Positions 26,507-36,361 of a stretch of DNA of 64,000 nt are shown one piece after another. Source of the DNA: an uncultured Campylobacter sp. (GTDB taxonomy: Bacteria; Campylobacterota; Campylobacteria; Campylobacterales; Campylobacteraceae); assembly GCF_944323605.1 (NCBI RefSeq), contig NZ_CALUTC010000009.1, positions 1 through 64,000 on the forward strand, given 5' to 3'. A program made the translations under genes and the position numbers. The notes below the pieces were generated by a model, which saw only the letters and a list, made by a program, of their open reading frames with translations, did not search any database and was not told the DNA's origin. Every line of letters begins with the position of its first letter. Positions within the stretch are counted from its first letter, which is position 1.

Positions 26507-27022
26507 TTACTTTTTAGGAGTTACAAGCATATTTACATATCTGCCTTCAAAATTTGGCTCTTTATCGCGATTTGCTTCATTTTCTATCATAGTCCAAATT
26601 TTTTCAAGCAAAGCTACGCCAGCTTCAGGACTTGCCATCTCTCGTCCTTTTAAAAATACCCTAAATCTTACGTGCTTTCCTTGAGAAAGAAATTCTAAAG
26701 CGTGTTTTACCTTGTAGTTAATGTCATTTTGTGCTATTTTAACAGAAAGCTTTATCTCTTTTGTGTCTATAACCTTTTGCTTTTTCTTAGCTTCTTTTTG
26801 TTTTTTTTCTTGCTGATAACGAAATTTTCCAAAATCCATTATCTTGCAAACAGGAGGTTTTGCATCCGGAGCTATCATAACCAAATCAAGCCCTAGGCGA
26901 TTTGCTATCTCCAAAGCCTCATCACTGCTAATAATGCCATAAACCTTACCATCATCACCGACACATCTTATCTCATCTGCTTTTATATCTTCATTAAGCA
27001 ACACTTCTTTTTCTTTACTCAA
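26507..27022 (-). CDS. infC: Translation initiation factor IF-3
   Basis: IF-3 binds the 30S subunit, prevents premature 50S joining and checks start codons. The 171-residue protein has [41 protein letters not shown] and the C-domain [14 protein letters not shown]. The start is TTG (plus 27020-27022), overlapping the thrS stop as TTGA, with GAGG about 10 bases upstream. A non-AUG start is characteristic of infC, where IF-3 discriminates against it and so limits its own synthesis. No rpmI or rplT follows. Confidence 0.95.
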   Translation of the reverse strand: MSKEKEVLLNEDIKADEIRCVGDDGKVYGIISSDEALEIANRLGLDLVMIAPDAKPPVCKIMDFGKFRYQQEKKQKEAKKKQKVIDTKEIKLSVKIAQNDINYKVKHALEFLSQGKHVRFRVFLKGREMASPEAGVALLEKIWTMIENEANRDKEPNFEGRYVNMLVTPKK

Positions 27023-28830
27023 AAATGCACCTCACTTATTTTCTCCTTTATAAAATTTAAAAATTCAACAAGAGTAATATTTTTTTGTTCTCTTGCCCTT
27101 CTGTCTCTTAAAGCGACTGTAGAATTTTTTACTTCCTCATCTCCCAAAACTAAAATCATAGGCAGTTTTTGTTTTTCTGCATTACGAATTTTTTTACTCA
27201 AACTATCATTTTTAGAGTAAATTTCACTATCTATACCTAAATTTATAAGCTCTGCTTGAATTTTTTCAGCATATGATAAATGATTTTCACTTATAGGCAC
27301 TATTGCAACTTGTATGGGTGCTATGAAAAATGGGAATTCCCCAGCACAGTGTTCTGTCAAAATACCTATAAATCTCTCAAAAGATCCCAATATAGCACGG
27401 TGAAGCATAACGGGTTGTTTTTTTTCATTATTTGCATCTGTGTATTCTAGTTTAAAACGATTTGGTAAATTAAAATCAACCTGTATTGTTCCGCACTGCC
27501 ACTTTCTTTTTAAAGCATCGGTTATTTTTATATCTATCTTAGGACCATAAAATGCACCACCACCCTCATCGATGCCATAGCTTAAACCCTGCTCATCTAA
27601 AGCATCTTTTAAGGCTTTTGTAGCTGTATCCCAAATTTCATCATCGCCTATGGCTTTATCCGGTTTTGTGGAAATTTCCATTTCATACGAAAAATCAAAA
27701 ATTTTCATCAGCTTATCAACAAAAGCTATAATTTCTAGCACTTGTTCCTTTATCTGACTTGGCATACAAAATATATGTGCATCATCTTGAGTAAATTCTC
27801 TAACCCTAAAAAGACCGTGCAAAACACCACTTTTTTCGTGTCTATGCACCACGCCATACTCAAAAAATTTCAAAGGTAAATCCCTATAACTTCTTATATC
27901 ATTTTGATAAATTTTAATATGCCCAACACAGTTCATCGGCTTTATGCCATATTCTTGTTCATCAATCTGTGTAAAATACATATTTTCTTTGTAGTTCTCA
28001 TAATGCCCACTTATTTGCCAAGCTTTAGCTTTTAAAAGCTCTGGTCCTCTTACTGGCTCGTATCCTCTTAAACGATGAATTTTATAAAGCATATGCTCTA
28101 ATTTTGAACGCATTCTAGCACCATTGCTAAGCCATATAGGAAGTCCTGCTCCTATATCATCATCAAAGGTAAAAAGCTTAAGTTCCGCTCCTAATTTTCT
28201 ATGATCTCTTTTTTTAGCTTCTTCTATAATATGCAGATATTCTTTCAAACTTTCTTTATCAGCGAAAGCTGTGCCGTAAATTCTAGTCAGCATTTCTCTT
28301 TTTTCATCTCCGCCAAGATAAGCACCTGCTACCCTTGTGAGCTTAAAGAAATTTAAAAATTTTGTATTTGGTATATGAGGTCCTCGGCACAAATCTTCAA
28401 AATCCCCTTGCTTATAAATCCCTACTTTGCCTTCAGGAATCCTTAATAAGACCTCTTGTTTTAAATCATCATCTTTAAATTTTTCTATAGCTTCTTTTTT
28501 GCTTATCTCGTATTTTTCTATGGTGATTTTATTTTTAGCAAGCTCTTTCATCTTAGCTTCTATCTTTGGCAAATCCTCTTCACCTATCTTAGAAGAAACC
28601 CTAAAATCATAGTAAAAACCATCTTCTATAACAGGTCCTACAAAAAATTTAGCCTCTGGATATAGCTGCTTTATAGCTTGTGCCATAAGATGCGCACAAG
28701 AATGCCTTAAAATTTCCAGACTATTAGCAGAATTATCAAAATATATAGGTTCTAAATCAGTAGAAGTAGCACTTTGAGTATCTATAATCTTGTCTTTATC
28801 AAAATATCCAATTATTTCTTTATTCATCAT
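27019..28830 (-). CDS. thrS: Threonyl-tRNA synthetase
   Basis: ThrRS charges tRNA-Thr. The 603-residue protein lacks a full N-terminal TGS domain, which is why it is about 40 residues shorter than the E. coli enzyme; this short form is usual in Campylobacter. It retains the editing domain (HSCAH at 43-47 and [10 protein letters not shown]), class II motif 2 region ([19 protein letters not shown]), the zinc-binding cysteine in MNCVGH and the C-terminal anticodon-binding domain. It overlaps infC by 4 bases, so the two are coupled. Confidence 0.96.
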   Translation of the reverse strand: MMNKEIIGYFDKDKIIDTQSATSTDLEPIYFDNSANSLEILRHSCAHLMAQAIKQLYPEAKFFVGPVIEDGFYYDFRVSSKIGEEDLPKIEAKMKELAKNKITIEKYEISKKEAIEKFKDDDLKQEVLLRIPEGKVGIYKQGDFEDLCRGPHIPNTKFLNFFKLTRVAGAYLGGDEKREMLTRIYGTAFADKESLKEYLHIIEEAKKRDHRKLGAELKLFTFDDDIGAGLPIWLSNGARMRSKLEHMLYKIHRLRGYEPVRGPELLKAKAWQISGHYENYKENMYFTQIDEQEYGIKPMNCVGHIKIYQNDIRSYRDLPLKFFEYGVVHRHEKSGVLHGLFRVREFTQDDAHIFCMPSQIKEQVLEIIAFVDKLMKIFDFSYEMEISTKPDKAIGDDEIWDTATKALKDALDEQGLSYGIDEGGGAFYGPKIDIKITDALKRKWQCGTIQVDFNLPNRFKLEYTDANNEKKQPVMLHRAILGSFERFIGILTEHCAGEFPFFIAPIQVAIVPISENHLSYAEKIQAELINLGIDSEIYSKNDSLSKKIRNAEKQKLPMILVLGDEEVKNSTVALRDRRAREQKNITLVEFLNFIKEKISEVHF

Positions 28831-28938
28831 ACCTCACTAGAAAGTAAATTTAAAGCTAATTTTAGCCTTGTAAAACTTAAGTTCTTTTAAAATACAAGAT
28901 CTCATTAAAATTTTATTTTATATCTGTGTAAAATAGGA

Positions 28939-29739
28939 TTAAAATTCACTACTAGAATCCAAAATTCCACTGTAATAAAGATAAAAAAATATAAAACCTA
29001 GAAAAATTCTATAAATAGCAAATGGTATAAAATCGAATTTAGAAATAAATTTTAAAAAAAGCTTTATAACAAAAAAAGCTATAATAAAAGCTGTTACAAA
29101 ACCTATGCTAAGAGGTAAAAGCTCATTTGAATTGCTAAATAAATCAGGGTTTTTATACACACTATAAGCAGTTGCTACTATCATAGTAGGAAGTGCTATT
29201 AAGAAAGAAAATTCGGTAGCAACCTTGCGATTTAAGCCAAGCAACAGTCCCCCGACTATGCTAGCACCGCTTCTTGAAGTGCCGGGTATCATAGCAAGGC
29301 ACTGTATTATACCTATGCAAACGGCGTGTTTTATGCTAACTTCTTCTAAAGAATTTATAGTATGGCTTTTTTTCTTGTGGTATAACTCTATAACTATAAA
29401 AACTATACCACCTAATATAAGCATAGTAGCCACGACATAGCCATTAAAAAGATTTTCAACGAAAAAAGAAGCTAAAAAACCTATACAACCAGTTGGTATA
29501 AAGCCTATGCAAATTTTTAACCATATATCAAGACCCTTAATAAGCCTTTGCCAAAAAACAAAAATAACAGCTAAGATAGAGCCAAGCTGTATAACAACTA
29601 TAAAAGAAGACCAAAAATCATCTTGTAAATTAAGTCCTAATATATTAGCACTAAGTATCATATGCCCTGTGGAGCTAATAGGTAAAAATTCCGTCAAACC
29701 CTCTACAACACCGAGGATAAAAGCATTAAAATTCTGCAA
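28939..29739 (-). CDS. uppP: Undecaprenyl-diphosphatase UppP
   Basis: UppP (BacA) dephosphorylates undecaprenyl diphosphate to recycle the lipid carrier for peptidoglycan and surface glycans, and its level affects bacitracin resistance. The 266-residue membrane protein has the signature [20 protein letters not shown] near residues 10-29 and [18 protein letters not shown] near 155-172, with about eight membrane segments. It is upstream of nothing on its own strand for 100 bases before thrS; the gap 28831-28938 presumably carries the thrS promoter. Confidence 0.96.
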   Translation of the reverse strand: MQNFNAFILGVVEGLTEFLPISSTGHMILSANILGLNLQDDFWSSFIVVIQLGSILAVIFVFWQRLIKGLDIWLKICIGFIPTGCIGFLASFFVENLFNGYVVATMLILGGIVFIVIELYHKKKSHTINSLEEVSIKHAVCIGIIQCLAMIPGTSRSGASIVGGLLLGLNRKVATEFSFLIALPTMIVATAYSVYKNPDLFSNSNELLPLSIGFVTAFIIAFFVIKLFLKFISKFDFIPFAIYRIFLGFIFFYLYYSGILDSSSEF

Positions 29740-29873
29740 AAAAACCTTTCACTATAAAGAAGTGGCTATTTTATCATAGTTTTACAAATAAACATTTCAT
29801 AAGATTTATAAATTTTACATTCACTTCACTATATAGTTTTAAAATATCAAAAAAAATACTAAAAAGTTTGCCG

Positions 29874-30266
29874 ATGAAAAAAATACTTTTACTTGAAGAT
29901 GATTTATGTTTAAGTGAGATAGTGTATGAATTTTTAGTTGAAGAAGGTTTTGACGTAAGCTTAACACATAATGCAAAAGAAGCATATGAATTAAGCACAA
30001 AATCAGAATATGACTTGTATATATTAGATGTAAAAATACCTATCAAAGATGGATTTTCTTTGCTAAAAGAGATTAGAGAACGTGGAGATAACACACCAGC
30101 TTTATTTTTAACCTCTTTAAATACAAATAAAGACCTAAAAGAAGGATTTAAAAGCGGTTGCGATGATTATATAGTAAAACCATTTCAGCTAAATATCCTT
30201 AAAAAGCATATAGTAGAGCTTTTGTTTTATAAAAAAAGAAAAAGATATCAATTGCAAGATACTTAA
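29874..30266 (+). CDS. Receiver-only response regulator, possibly truncated OmpR type
   Basis: The ATG at 29874 gives 130 residues; a TTG two codons earlier is less likely. The protein is a complete receiver domain: acidic pocket EDD at 8-10, phosphoacceptor Asp52 in ILDVKIPIKDGF, Thr80 and Lys102 in IVKPF. After the receiver only LFYKKRKRYQLQDT remains, which looks like the start of the linker to an OmpR winged-helix domain, but no such domain follows in any frame before nrdA. It may therefore be a truncated regulator or a genuine single-domain protein. No kinase gene is nearby. The ribosome site is weak. Confidence 0.65.
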   Translation: MKKILLLEDDLCLSEIVYEFLVEEGFDVSLTHNAKEAYELSTKSEYDLYILDVKIPIKDGFSLLKEIRERGDNTPALFLTSLNTNKDLKEGFKSGCDDYIVKPFQLNILKKHIVELLFYKKRKRYQLQDT

Positions 30267-30285
30267 AATACCTTGCAAAAGCTTA

Positions 30286-32655
30286 TCACTGACAACCCTC
30301 GCACTCTATGCTCCTATCTACTGTGTCTATCTTGTTGCTATCAGGGCTTTCGCTTCTTAGATAATATGTTGATTTAAGCCCAAGCTCCCAAGCTAGCATA
30401 TAAATATCATTTAAATAGCCTCCACTAGCTTTATCTAAAGACATAAATATATTTAAGCTTTGTCCTTGGTCTATCCATTTTCCACGCACAGCAGCAGCCT
30501 TAACTAAGGCTCTTTGGTCTAATTCATAAGCTGGAATGTAGTAGCCCCAAGTAGATAAATTTAAATTTGGGACAACACAAGGTATCATACCGCTTAAATT
30601 TTGCTCAAACCATTTGCGTTTGTAGATAGGTTCTGTAGTTTGGGTAGTTCCAACTAGTATGGATATAGAAGAAGTGGGAGCTATAGCCATAAGATAACCA
30701 TTTCTCATACCATCTCTTTTTACTCTTTGTTTTAATTTAGCCCAGTCACAATCACTTTGATCAAAAAGTCCATCTCTTAAAGTAAGATCTTTTGCTTTTT
30801 TATTTGCTAAATCTATCGGAAAAATTCCCTTGCTCCAATTAGAGCCTTCAAATTTAGGATATTTTCCTTTTTCAGCAGCTAAAGATGCGCTGGCATTAAT
30901 AGCCTCATAGCTTATGTATTCCATTATTTTGTCTATTTTATGGAAATGCTCTTCACTTCCCCAAAGAATTCCCTCTTCAGCTAACATCTGTGCTTCGCCC
31001 ATAACTCCAAGTCCGATAGCTCTAGTTTGAAGATTGGTATCTTTTACCTTAACATGAGGATAAAAATTTAAATCTATAACATTATCAAGTATTCTAATAG
31101 CCACAGGGACAACTCTTTGAATATCCTCTTTTGTTTTTATCTTGCTTAAATTTACACTAGCTAAGTTACAAACTGCGGTTTTTCCATTGTGTTTATGTTT
31201 TTCGACTATGTAAATTTTTCTACCATCTATACTGTCAAGAGTGCTAAGCTTTTTAGCTGGCTTTTGATGCCCTCCATCGATTATAACAATCTCTTCTTCA
31301 TCGTAACATTCAACCGTTCCATCTTCATATCTGACTTCTATTTGATAGTAATTTGGTTCTGTATTTTGAAAAATTTCTGTGCATAAATTGGAACTTCTTA
31401 TAATACCATCATGTGCATTTGGGTTTGCTAAATTTGCGCTATCTTTAAAGCATAAAAATGGAAGTCCGGTTTCAAAATAATTCAGTAAAATTTTCTTCCA
31501 AAGCTCTTTAGCTTCTACAATTTCTTTTGTTATACTTTCGTCTTTTTCGTATTCTTCATATCTTTTTTCAAAATCATCAGCATATAAATCGCACAAATCA
31601 GGGGTATCTGCTGGATCAAAAAGAGTCCAAATTCCATTTTCTCTAACTCTTCGCATAAACAAATCATTTATCCATAATGCAGGAAACAACTCGTGAGCTC
31701 TTCTTCTTTCCTCTCCAGAATTTTTTCTAAGCTCTAAAAAGTCATTTATATCCATATGCCAAGGTTCTATATACACAGAAATAGCACCCTTTCTAGTGCC
31801 AAGCTGATCTACTGCAACCGCTATATCATTTGCTATTTTTAAAAATGGTATTATTCCACCGGCTGCATTTTTGTGTCCATCTATACTTCCTCCCATAGCA
31901 CGTACCTTAGACCAATCCCAACCTATACCTCCACCAAATTTAGAAAGCAAAGCCATTTCTTTAAATGAATCAAAAATACCTTCTATATTATCAGGTGTGC
32001 TTCCTATATAGCAAGAGCTTAATTGATGTCTTGTAGTTCTAGCATTTGAAAGAGTAGGAGTAGCTAACATAACCTCAAATGTTGAAATTAGGTCATAAAA
32101 TTTTTTAGCCCATTCTTGTGGATTAAATTCATTTTGTGCCAAAAACATAGCTATACCCATAAACATTTGTTGTGGGAGTTCTATAGGATTTGCCTTTTTA
32201 TCTTTCATCAAATATCTATCATAAAGGGTTTTTATGCCAAGATAAGTAAATTGCAAGTCTCTTGTAGGTTGTATATACGAATTTAAGTCCTCAAGGTCGT
32301 ATTTTTCCTTAAGTCCTAAAATCATTCTGCCCTCTTTTTCAGCCCTTTCACAATAATCTTTTAAGTGATTGTATCTATTCATACCGTTTGCTTTCTTATA
32401 CAAATCATACAAGAAAAGCCTAGCAGCAACAAATGTCCAGTTAGGACAATCAACATCTATTTTATCAACAGCAGTTTTTATAAGCGTTTTTTGAATCTCT
32501 TCTGTTGAAATACCGTCTCTAAATTGAATTTTTGCGTCAAGTTCTAATTCGCTAACACTTACGCCATCAAGCCCGGCAACTGCGTCATTAGTGCATTTTT
32601 TTATCTTTGATATATCAAGTTCTTCTGTGCGACCATTTCTTTTTATAACTTTCAT
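30286..32655 (-). CDS. nrdA: Ribonucleoside-diphosphate reductase alpha subunit (class Ia)
   Basis: NrdA reduces ribonucleotides to deoxyribonucleotides with the radical from NrdB. The 789-residue protein starts with an ATP-cone (MKVIKRNGRTEELDISKIKK), contains the active-site LSSCYIGSTPDN and RSSNLCTEI cysteines, the GTRKGAISVYIEPWHMDI loop, and ends in the CEGC pair used for re-reduction. nrdB is not adjacent, which is common in this genus. It lies 17 bases after purB on the same strand. Confidence 0.96.
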   Translation of the reverse strand: MKVIKRNGRTEELDISKIKKCTNDAVAGLDGVSVSELELDAKIQFRDGISTEEIQKTLIKTAVDKIDVDCPNWTFVAARLFLYDLYKKANGMNRYNHLKDYCERAEKEGRMILGLKEKYDLEDLNSYIQPTRDLQFTYLGIKTLYDRYLMKDKKANPIELPQQMFMGIAMFLAQNEFNPQEWAKKFYDLISTFEVMLATPTLSNARTTRHQLSSCYIGSTPDNIEGIFDSFKEMALLSKFGGGIGWDWSKVRAMGGSIDGHKNAAGGIIPFLKIANDIAVAVDQLGTRKGAISVYIEPWHMDINDFLELRKNSGEERRRAHELFPALWINDLFMRRVRENGIWTLFDPADTPDLCDLYADDFEKRYEEYEKDESITKEIVEAKELWKKILLNYFETGLPFLCFKDSANLANPNAHDGIIRSSNLCTEIFQNTEPNYYQIEVRYEDGTVECYDEEEIVIIDGGHQKPAKKLSTLDSIDGRKIYIVEKHKHNGKTAVCNLASVNLSKIKTKEDIQRVVPVAIRILDNVIDLNFYPHVKVKDTNLQTRAIGLGVMGEAQMLAEEGILWGSEEHFHKIDKIMEYISYEAINASASLAAEKGKYPKFEGSNWSKGIFPIDLANKKAKDLTLRDGLFDQSDCDWAKLKQRVKRDGMRNGYLMAIAPTSSISILVGTTQTTEPIYKRKWFEQNLSGMIPCVVPNLNLSTWGYYIPAYELDQRALVKAAAVRGKWIDQGQSLNIFMSLDKASGGYLNDIYMLAWELGLKSTYYLRSESPDSNKIDTVDRSIECEGCQ

Positions 32656-32672
32656 AAAATAACCTTTTAAAT

Positions 32673-34001
32673 TTAATTAAATACTCTAGAAAATATTAAA
32701 TCTACATTTCTCAAGTAATATGAATAATCAAAACAAGATCTAATATCATCATCGCTCATCTTTGATTTTAACTCCTCATCACAAAGTAATGCTGATAAAA
32801 ACAAGCTTTCTCCGTTTTCATTTAAAGCATTTTTACCATCTTGCAAATCTTGCCACACTTTCATAGCAGCCCTTTGCACTATCTTATAAGCATCTTCTCT
32901 GCTTATACCTCTTAATGGTAATTCTAAAAGAACCCTTTGCGAAAACACTAATCCACCAGTTAAATTCAAATTTTTCATCATATTTTTAGGATATACAAGT
33001 AAATTTTCTATAAGTCTTGTAAGTCTATCTAGCATAAAATCAGTAGTTATAAAAATATCAGGAAACATAAATCTTTCAACGCTTGAATGGCTTATATCTC
33101 TTTCGTGCCACAAAGCGACATTTTCTAAAGCTGGATTTACAAAAGCCCTTATAAGCCTACAAAGACCCGTTACATTTTCACTTAAAACAGGATTTCTCTT
33201 ATGGGGCATAGCAGAGCTTCCTTTTTGACCTTTTGAAAAATACTCCTCTGCCTCATAAACCTCTGTTCTTTGAAAATGCCTTATGGCAACAGCTATTTTT
33301 TCGCAACTTGCGGCTAAAACCCCTAAAGCTGAAACAACCTGTGCGTGTCTGTCTCTTTGTATTATTTGATTTGATATAGGGGCTGCTTTTAAACCTAAAA
33401 TCGCACAAGTTTTTTCCTCAAATTCTAAAGGGGCGTGGGCAAAATTTCCCATAGCACCACTTAATTTTCCATAAGAAATTATATCTTTAGAGTGCAAAAG
33501 TAAGGACTTTGCATTTTTAAGCTCATCATACCAAATCCCAAGCACCAAACCAAAAGTGATAGGCTCTCCGTGAATTCCGTGACTTCTACCTACCATAAGG
33601 GTATTTTTGTGTTCAAAGGCTCTATTTTTAATAGTCTCTAGCAAGAGATTTAAATCTTTTAAAATAAGCTCTAAGCTTTCATTTATCTGCAACGCAAGTG
33701 CTGTATCTATACAATCTGAACTTGTCATACCATAATGCAAAAAACGGCTTTCATCGCCTAAATTTTCGCTTATAGAAGTTAAAAATGCTATAACATCGTG
33801 CTTGGTTTCTTTTTCAATCTCGTCTATCCTAGCTATATTAAAACTAGCATTTTTGCAAATTTTCTCACAGTCATCGCTATTTATTAAGCCGAGCTCACTC
33901 CAAGCCTTAACAGCGGCTAATTCTACCTTTAACCAATAACTGTATTTTGCTTCTAAGCTCCATATATTAGCCATACATTCTCTGCTGTATCTTTGTATCA
34001 A
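32673..34001 (-). CDS. purB: Adenylosuccinate lyase
   Basis: PurB cleaves SAICAR and adenylosuccinate in purine synthesis. The 442-residue protein shows TSSDCIDTAL, GRSHGIHGEPITFG with the catalytic histidine, and the flexible-loop signature GSSAMPHKRNPVLSENV near 262-278. The start is TTG at 33999-34001 with AAAAGG seven bases upstream, giving MIQRYSRECMANIWS, which matches the usual N-terminus of the epsilonproteobacterial enzyme. It precedes nrdA directly. Confidence 0.95.
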   Translation of the reverse strand: MIQRYSRECMANIWSLEAKYSYWLKVELAAVKAWSELGLINSDDCEKICKNASFNIARIDEIEKETKHDVIAFLTSISENLGDESRFLHYGMTSSDCIDTALALQINESLELILKDLNLLLETIKNRAFEHKNTLMVGRSHGIHGEPITFGLVLGIWYDELKNAKSLLLHSKDIISYGKLSGAMGNFAHAPLEFEEKTCAILGLKAAPISNQIIQRDRHAQVVSALGVLAASCEKIAVAIRHFQRTEVYEAEEYFSKGQKGSSAMPHKRNPVLSENVTGLCRLIRAFVNPALENVALWHERDISHSSVERFMFPDIFITTDFMLDRLTRLIENLLVYPKNMMKNLNLTGGLVFSQRVLLELPLRGISREDAYKIVQRAAMKVWQDLQDGKNALNENGESLFLSALLCDEELKSKMSDDDIRSCFDYSYYLRNVDLIFSRVFN

Positions 34002-34182
34002 TTCCTAACCTTTTAAGTTTTGTAAGATTTTATTGTGAAAAACCAGAATTTTACCAAAATAAACTTATTTTTTCTTTGAAATTGTATTTTTTAAAAAATT
34101 ATATTTTTTTCTAAAAAAATATAATTTTATTTACTTTCGTTAATCAAATTTTATATAAAATCCCACTTGGCTAGAATATGCT

Positions 34183-34246
34183 GTCAGCCCCTAAATTTTT
34201 TACTCCTTTTTTAGATTTTGTTGAAATTTTTTTCGTAGGGGCTGAC
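34183..34246. repeat. Inverted repeat, 11-bp GC-rich arms around a T-rich loop
   Basis: GTCAGCCCCTA (34183-34193) is perfectly complementary to TAGGGGCTGAC (34236-34246); the arms are the most GC-rich bases for kilobases around. The 42-base interior is T-rich and contains AAATTTTTT twice. The element ends three bases from the stop codon of the nucleotidyltransferase gene, so it would be a hairpin in its 3' untranslated region. On the plus strand it is followed by TTTT. It could be a terminator, an RNA stability element, or a small mobile-element remnant. The remainder of the gap (34002-34182) is very AT-rich with no gene. Confidence 0.6.
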
Positions 34247-34248
34247 TT

Positions 34249-35124
34249 TTAACAGCTTATTTTTGGTTTTATAGTTTTTATGTAATGCTTTATAGAATGC
34301 TCGTAATTTTTAATATTAAAATTCATATTTTTTGCAAGCTTTTTGTAAGATTTTTTAAATAATTTTTGTATCAATCTTAAGGCTTTTAAATTTGAGTTTT
34401 TATATCCTAGCTTGTAAGTTTTTAAAATCTTTTTATACCTTTTTTTACTTATATAATTTTTCAAGCACTTATAATGCTTACCCATAGAAAAATCAAACTC
34501 GGCACAAGAATTATTAATCTTAGCAAAAGGCAAAGCAAGTTCCCAAGTAAGCATAATAAACAAAGTTTCTCTCATAGCATTTATATAAAATATAAAAGAA
34601 AGATTATCTTTTCTAAAAAAATGACGATAAGCATAAGATTTTAAATGATAAAATTCATTCAAAACATCATCAAAGCTTCTTTGTGTAAGTTTTTTTATGA
34701 AAAAATCTTCTACACTTGCTTTGTGATTACTGATTAAAGAATCTTTATCTAATAAAAACTTACTCAATTTTTCGTTTTTAAGGTAGAAGCTTAAATCACA
34801 AAGAGGTATAACGGTAAAATCTATTTTTACACCATCTTCATATGTGCAAAGAAAGGAAAACCAAGACTCCTTTAAATCAGGTGGATAAAATTCCATATCT
34901 TCTGGTTTTTGCAGAAAAATCAAGTCTCCAAATTCTAAAAGCCATTCTTCATTTTCTATAAATCTTTTTGTGTCAGTGCAAAAAAATGATATGTCATAAT
35001 CCTCAAAACCGTCCTTTTTGAGGCTTTCATTCGCTCTTGAACCTTCTAAGCTAACTAATCTTATAGTATCGTTATTTGTAGCAAAATTTAAGATCTGATG
35101 TAAAATTTCTTCTTCATTTCTCAT
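34249..35124 (-). CDS. ANT(6)-like aminoglycoside 6-adenylyltransferase homologue
   Basis: The 291-residue protein matches the AadE/ANT(6) family in length and pattern: VSLEGSRANESLKKD with the GS nucleotide motif (28-29), FEDYDISFF with metal-binding Asp42 and Asp44, a third acidic residue at VKIDFTVIPL (Asp102), and LQKPEDMEFYPP as in AadE. The C-terminal half is more divergent and very lysine-rich. ANT(6) enzymes adenylylate streptomycin at position 6. Composition is as AT-rich as its neighbours and there is no mobile element, so this looks like a resident chromosomal gene rather than a recently acquired cassette. Whether it gives resistance is unknown. Confidence 0.8.
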   Translation of the reverse strand: MRNEEEILHQILNFATNNDTIRLVSLEGSRANESLKKDGFEDYDISFFCTDTKRFIENEEWLLEFGDLIFLQKPEDMEFYPPDLKESWFSFLCTYEDGVKIDFTVIPLCDLSFYLKNEKLSKFLLDKDSLISNHKASVEDFFIKKLTQRSFDDVLNEFYHLKSYAYRHFFRKDNLSFIFYINAMRETLFIMLTWELALPFAKINNSCAEFDFSMGKHYKCLKNYISKKRYKKILKTYKLGYKNSNLKALRLIQKLFKKSYKKLAKNMNFNIKNYEHSIKHYIKTIKPKISC

Positions 35125-35151
35125 AAATGCCCCCTTTTTAAGGGGGAAGTT

Positions 35152-36201
35152 TTAAGCTTTTTTCTCACTTACTATATTTACTATATTATCGCCGACCATA
35201 ACAGCTATTTTGTCCATAAATTCCGCAGGGCTTGTGAAACCTACACAAGAGCAGTTTATTTCTCCTAGAACATATTTATCTTTACCATCTTTGTCTGTAT
35301 CAAGTATAAAATCAGCAGTCCATATCAAAGGTAAATCATAGTTTCCAAGCTTTGTGCGAATTTCAGGAAGCTGTGCTAAGAACCAATCTATAAGGTTTTG
35401 CCAATCTTTTGGCTCATCATAGCGATATTTTGCACCGGAGAATAAAGTAGCAGAAAAGGCGTCCGCTCCTTCAGCTGGTTTTTTATGCACAACATAAACA
35501 GGGGTTTTATAAAGCATTAAAATTCTAATCTCGCCTTCTTTTATACGAGGTAAGAATGTCATATCAACAAGCATACCATTATCGCCTATTATATATTGCT
35601 CACAAAAGTCCATAAATTCACCTAAAACTCTATGTTCTACATGATTATCTTTTGCTTCAGTGCATTTGATTTTTGTATTTAAAGGCACGACAGTTGCTCC
35701 AGCAGGTAGCTCTTCTTCTACACTTACACGCCAAATTCCTTCTCCTGTTGAACCTCTGTTTTGTTTTAAAACCCTTTCTCCCTTAGCTAAACTTTTAGGG
35801 AAGGTTTCTTTAAAGGTTTTTATATCATAGTAAGCATAAGTATCATCAGGGACCAAATCTGTGCTAGCAAGTTTGGTTAGGGCGTCTTTAGCTCCATATC
35901 CTATCATAGCATCAGGATGAGGCATACCTACAAGCCCATCCATACAGAGTTTTCTTAGCATATCAAAATATTCATTTTCCTCTTTTAAATTTCCAGGATT
36001 TATACGAGAAACATAACCGTCAAAATTATCTTTAACATATTTATATATCTCATCTTTTTTGCCAACCTCAAAAAAAATAACCTCTGCATTCCAACCTTTA
36101 GCCTTAAGAGCATTTACCATAGGCATTGTATCTTTTCTATACCCATCAGGTCCTTTATCACTTCCGCCCTGAACCTCAAAAAAAACTATGTTTTTTTTCA
36201 C
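35152..36201 (-). CDS. ATP-grasp-like protein of unknown substrate
   Basis: The 349-residue protein is conserved in Campylobacter. It has features of an ATP-grasp ligase: a substrate-binding N-terminal domain (MKKNIVFFEVQGGSDKGPDG), an ATP-binding lysine/arginine and glycine loop in ERVLKQNRGSTGEGIW near residues 142-157, and the metal-binding end YVLGEINCSCVGF. The EIN triad is the usual Mg-binding site. The product is unknown; glutathione-like or peptide ligation would be guesses. Codon use is ordinary. It has its own ribosome site (GGAGG) and lies 27 bases upstream of the ANT(6)-like gene on the same strand. Confidence 0.7.
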   Translation of the reverse strand: MKKNIVFFEVQGGSDKGPDGYRKDTMPMVNALKAKGWNAEVIFFEVGKKDEIYKYVKDNFDGYVSRINPGNLKEENEYFDMLRKLCMDGLVGMPHPDAMIGYGAKDALTKLASTDLVPDDTYAYYDIKTFKETFPKSLAKGERVLKQNRGSTGEGIWRVSVEEELPAGATVVPLNTKIKCTEAKDNHVEHRVLGEFMDFCEQYIIGDNGMLVDMTFLPRIKEGEIRILMLYKTPVYVVHKKPAEGADAFSATLFSGAKYRYDEPKDWQNLIDWFLAQLPEIRTKLGNYDLPLIWTADFILDTDKDGKDKYVLGEINCSCVGFTSPAEFMDKIAVMVGDNIVNIVSEKKA

Positions 36202-36274
36202 CGTCGCCTCCTTTAAATTTAGTGTAAAATCTCATTATATTACAAAAAATTTTAAGTTTTATTTAAAACAAAAA

Positions 36275-36314
36275 ATTCACATACGCTTCACAAAACATTC
36301 ACATAAAATTCACA
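36275..36314 (+). promoter_or_regulatory. Four TTCAC repeats at an 11-nt period: two DccR-type boxes
   Basis: ATTCAC (36275), TTCACA (36287), ATTCAC (36297) and TTCACA (36309) occur with six bases inside each pair, so the stretch contains two copies of WTTCAC-N6-TTCACW. That is the operator I recall for the C. jejuni DccR response regulator. The repeats cover the -35 region and are followed by a -10 box TATAAAT at 36318-36324, in front of the secreted protein gene at 36362. Confidence 0.65.
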
Positions 36315-36361
36315 GGATATAAATAAACTTTTACAAAAAATTTACTTCAAAGGAGTTTTCA

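Noticed and set aside
29774..30094. Minus-strand 106-codon frame across the response regulator
   Set aside because: It is the complement of the receiver domain, whose catalytic residues are all in place on the plus strand.
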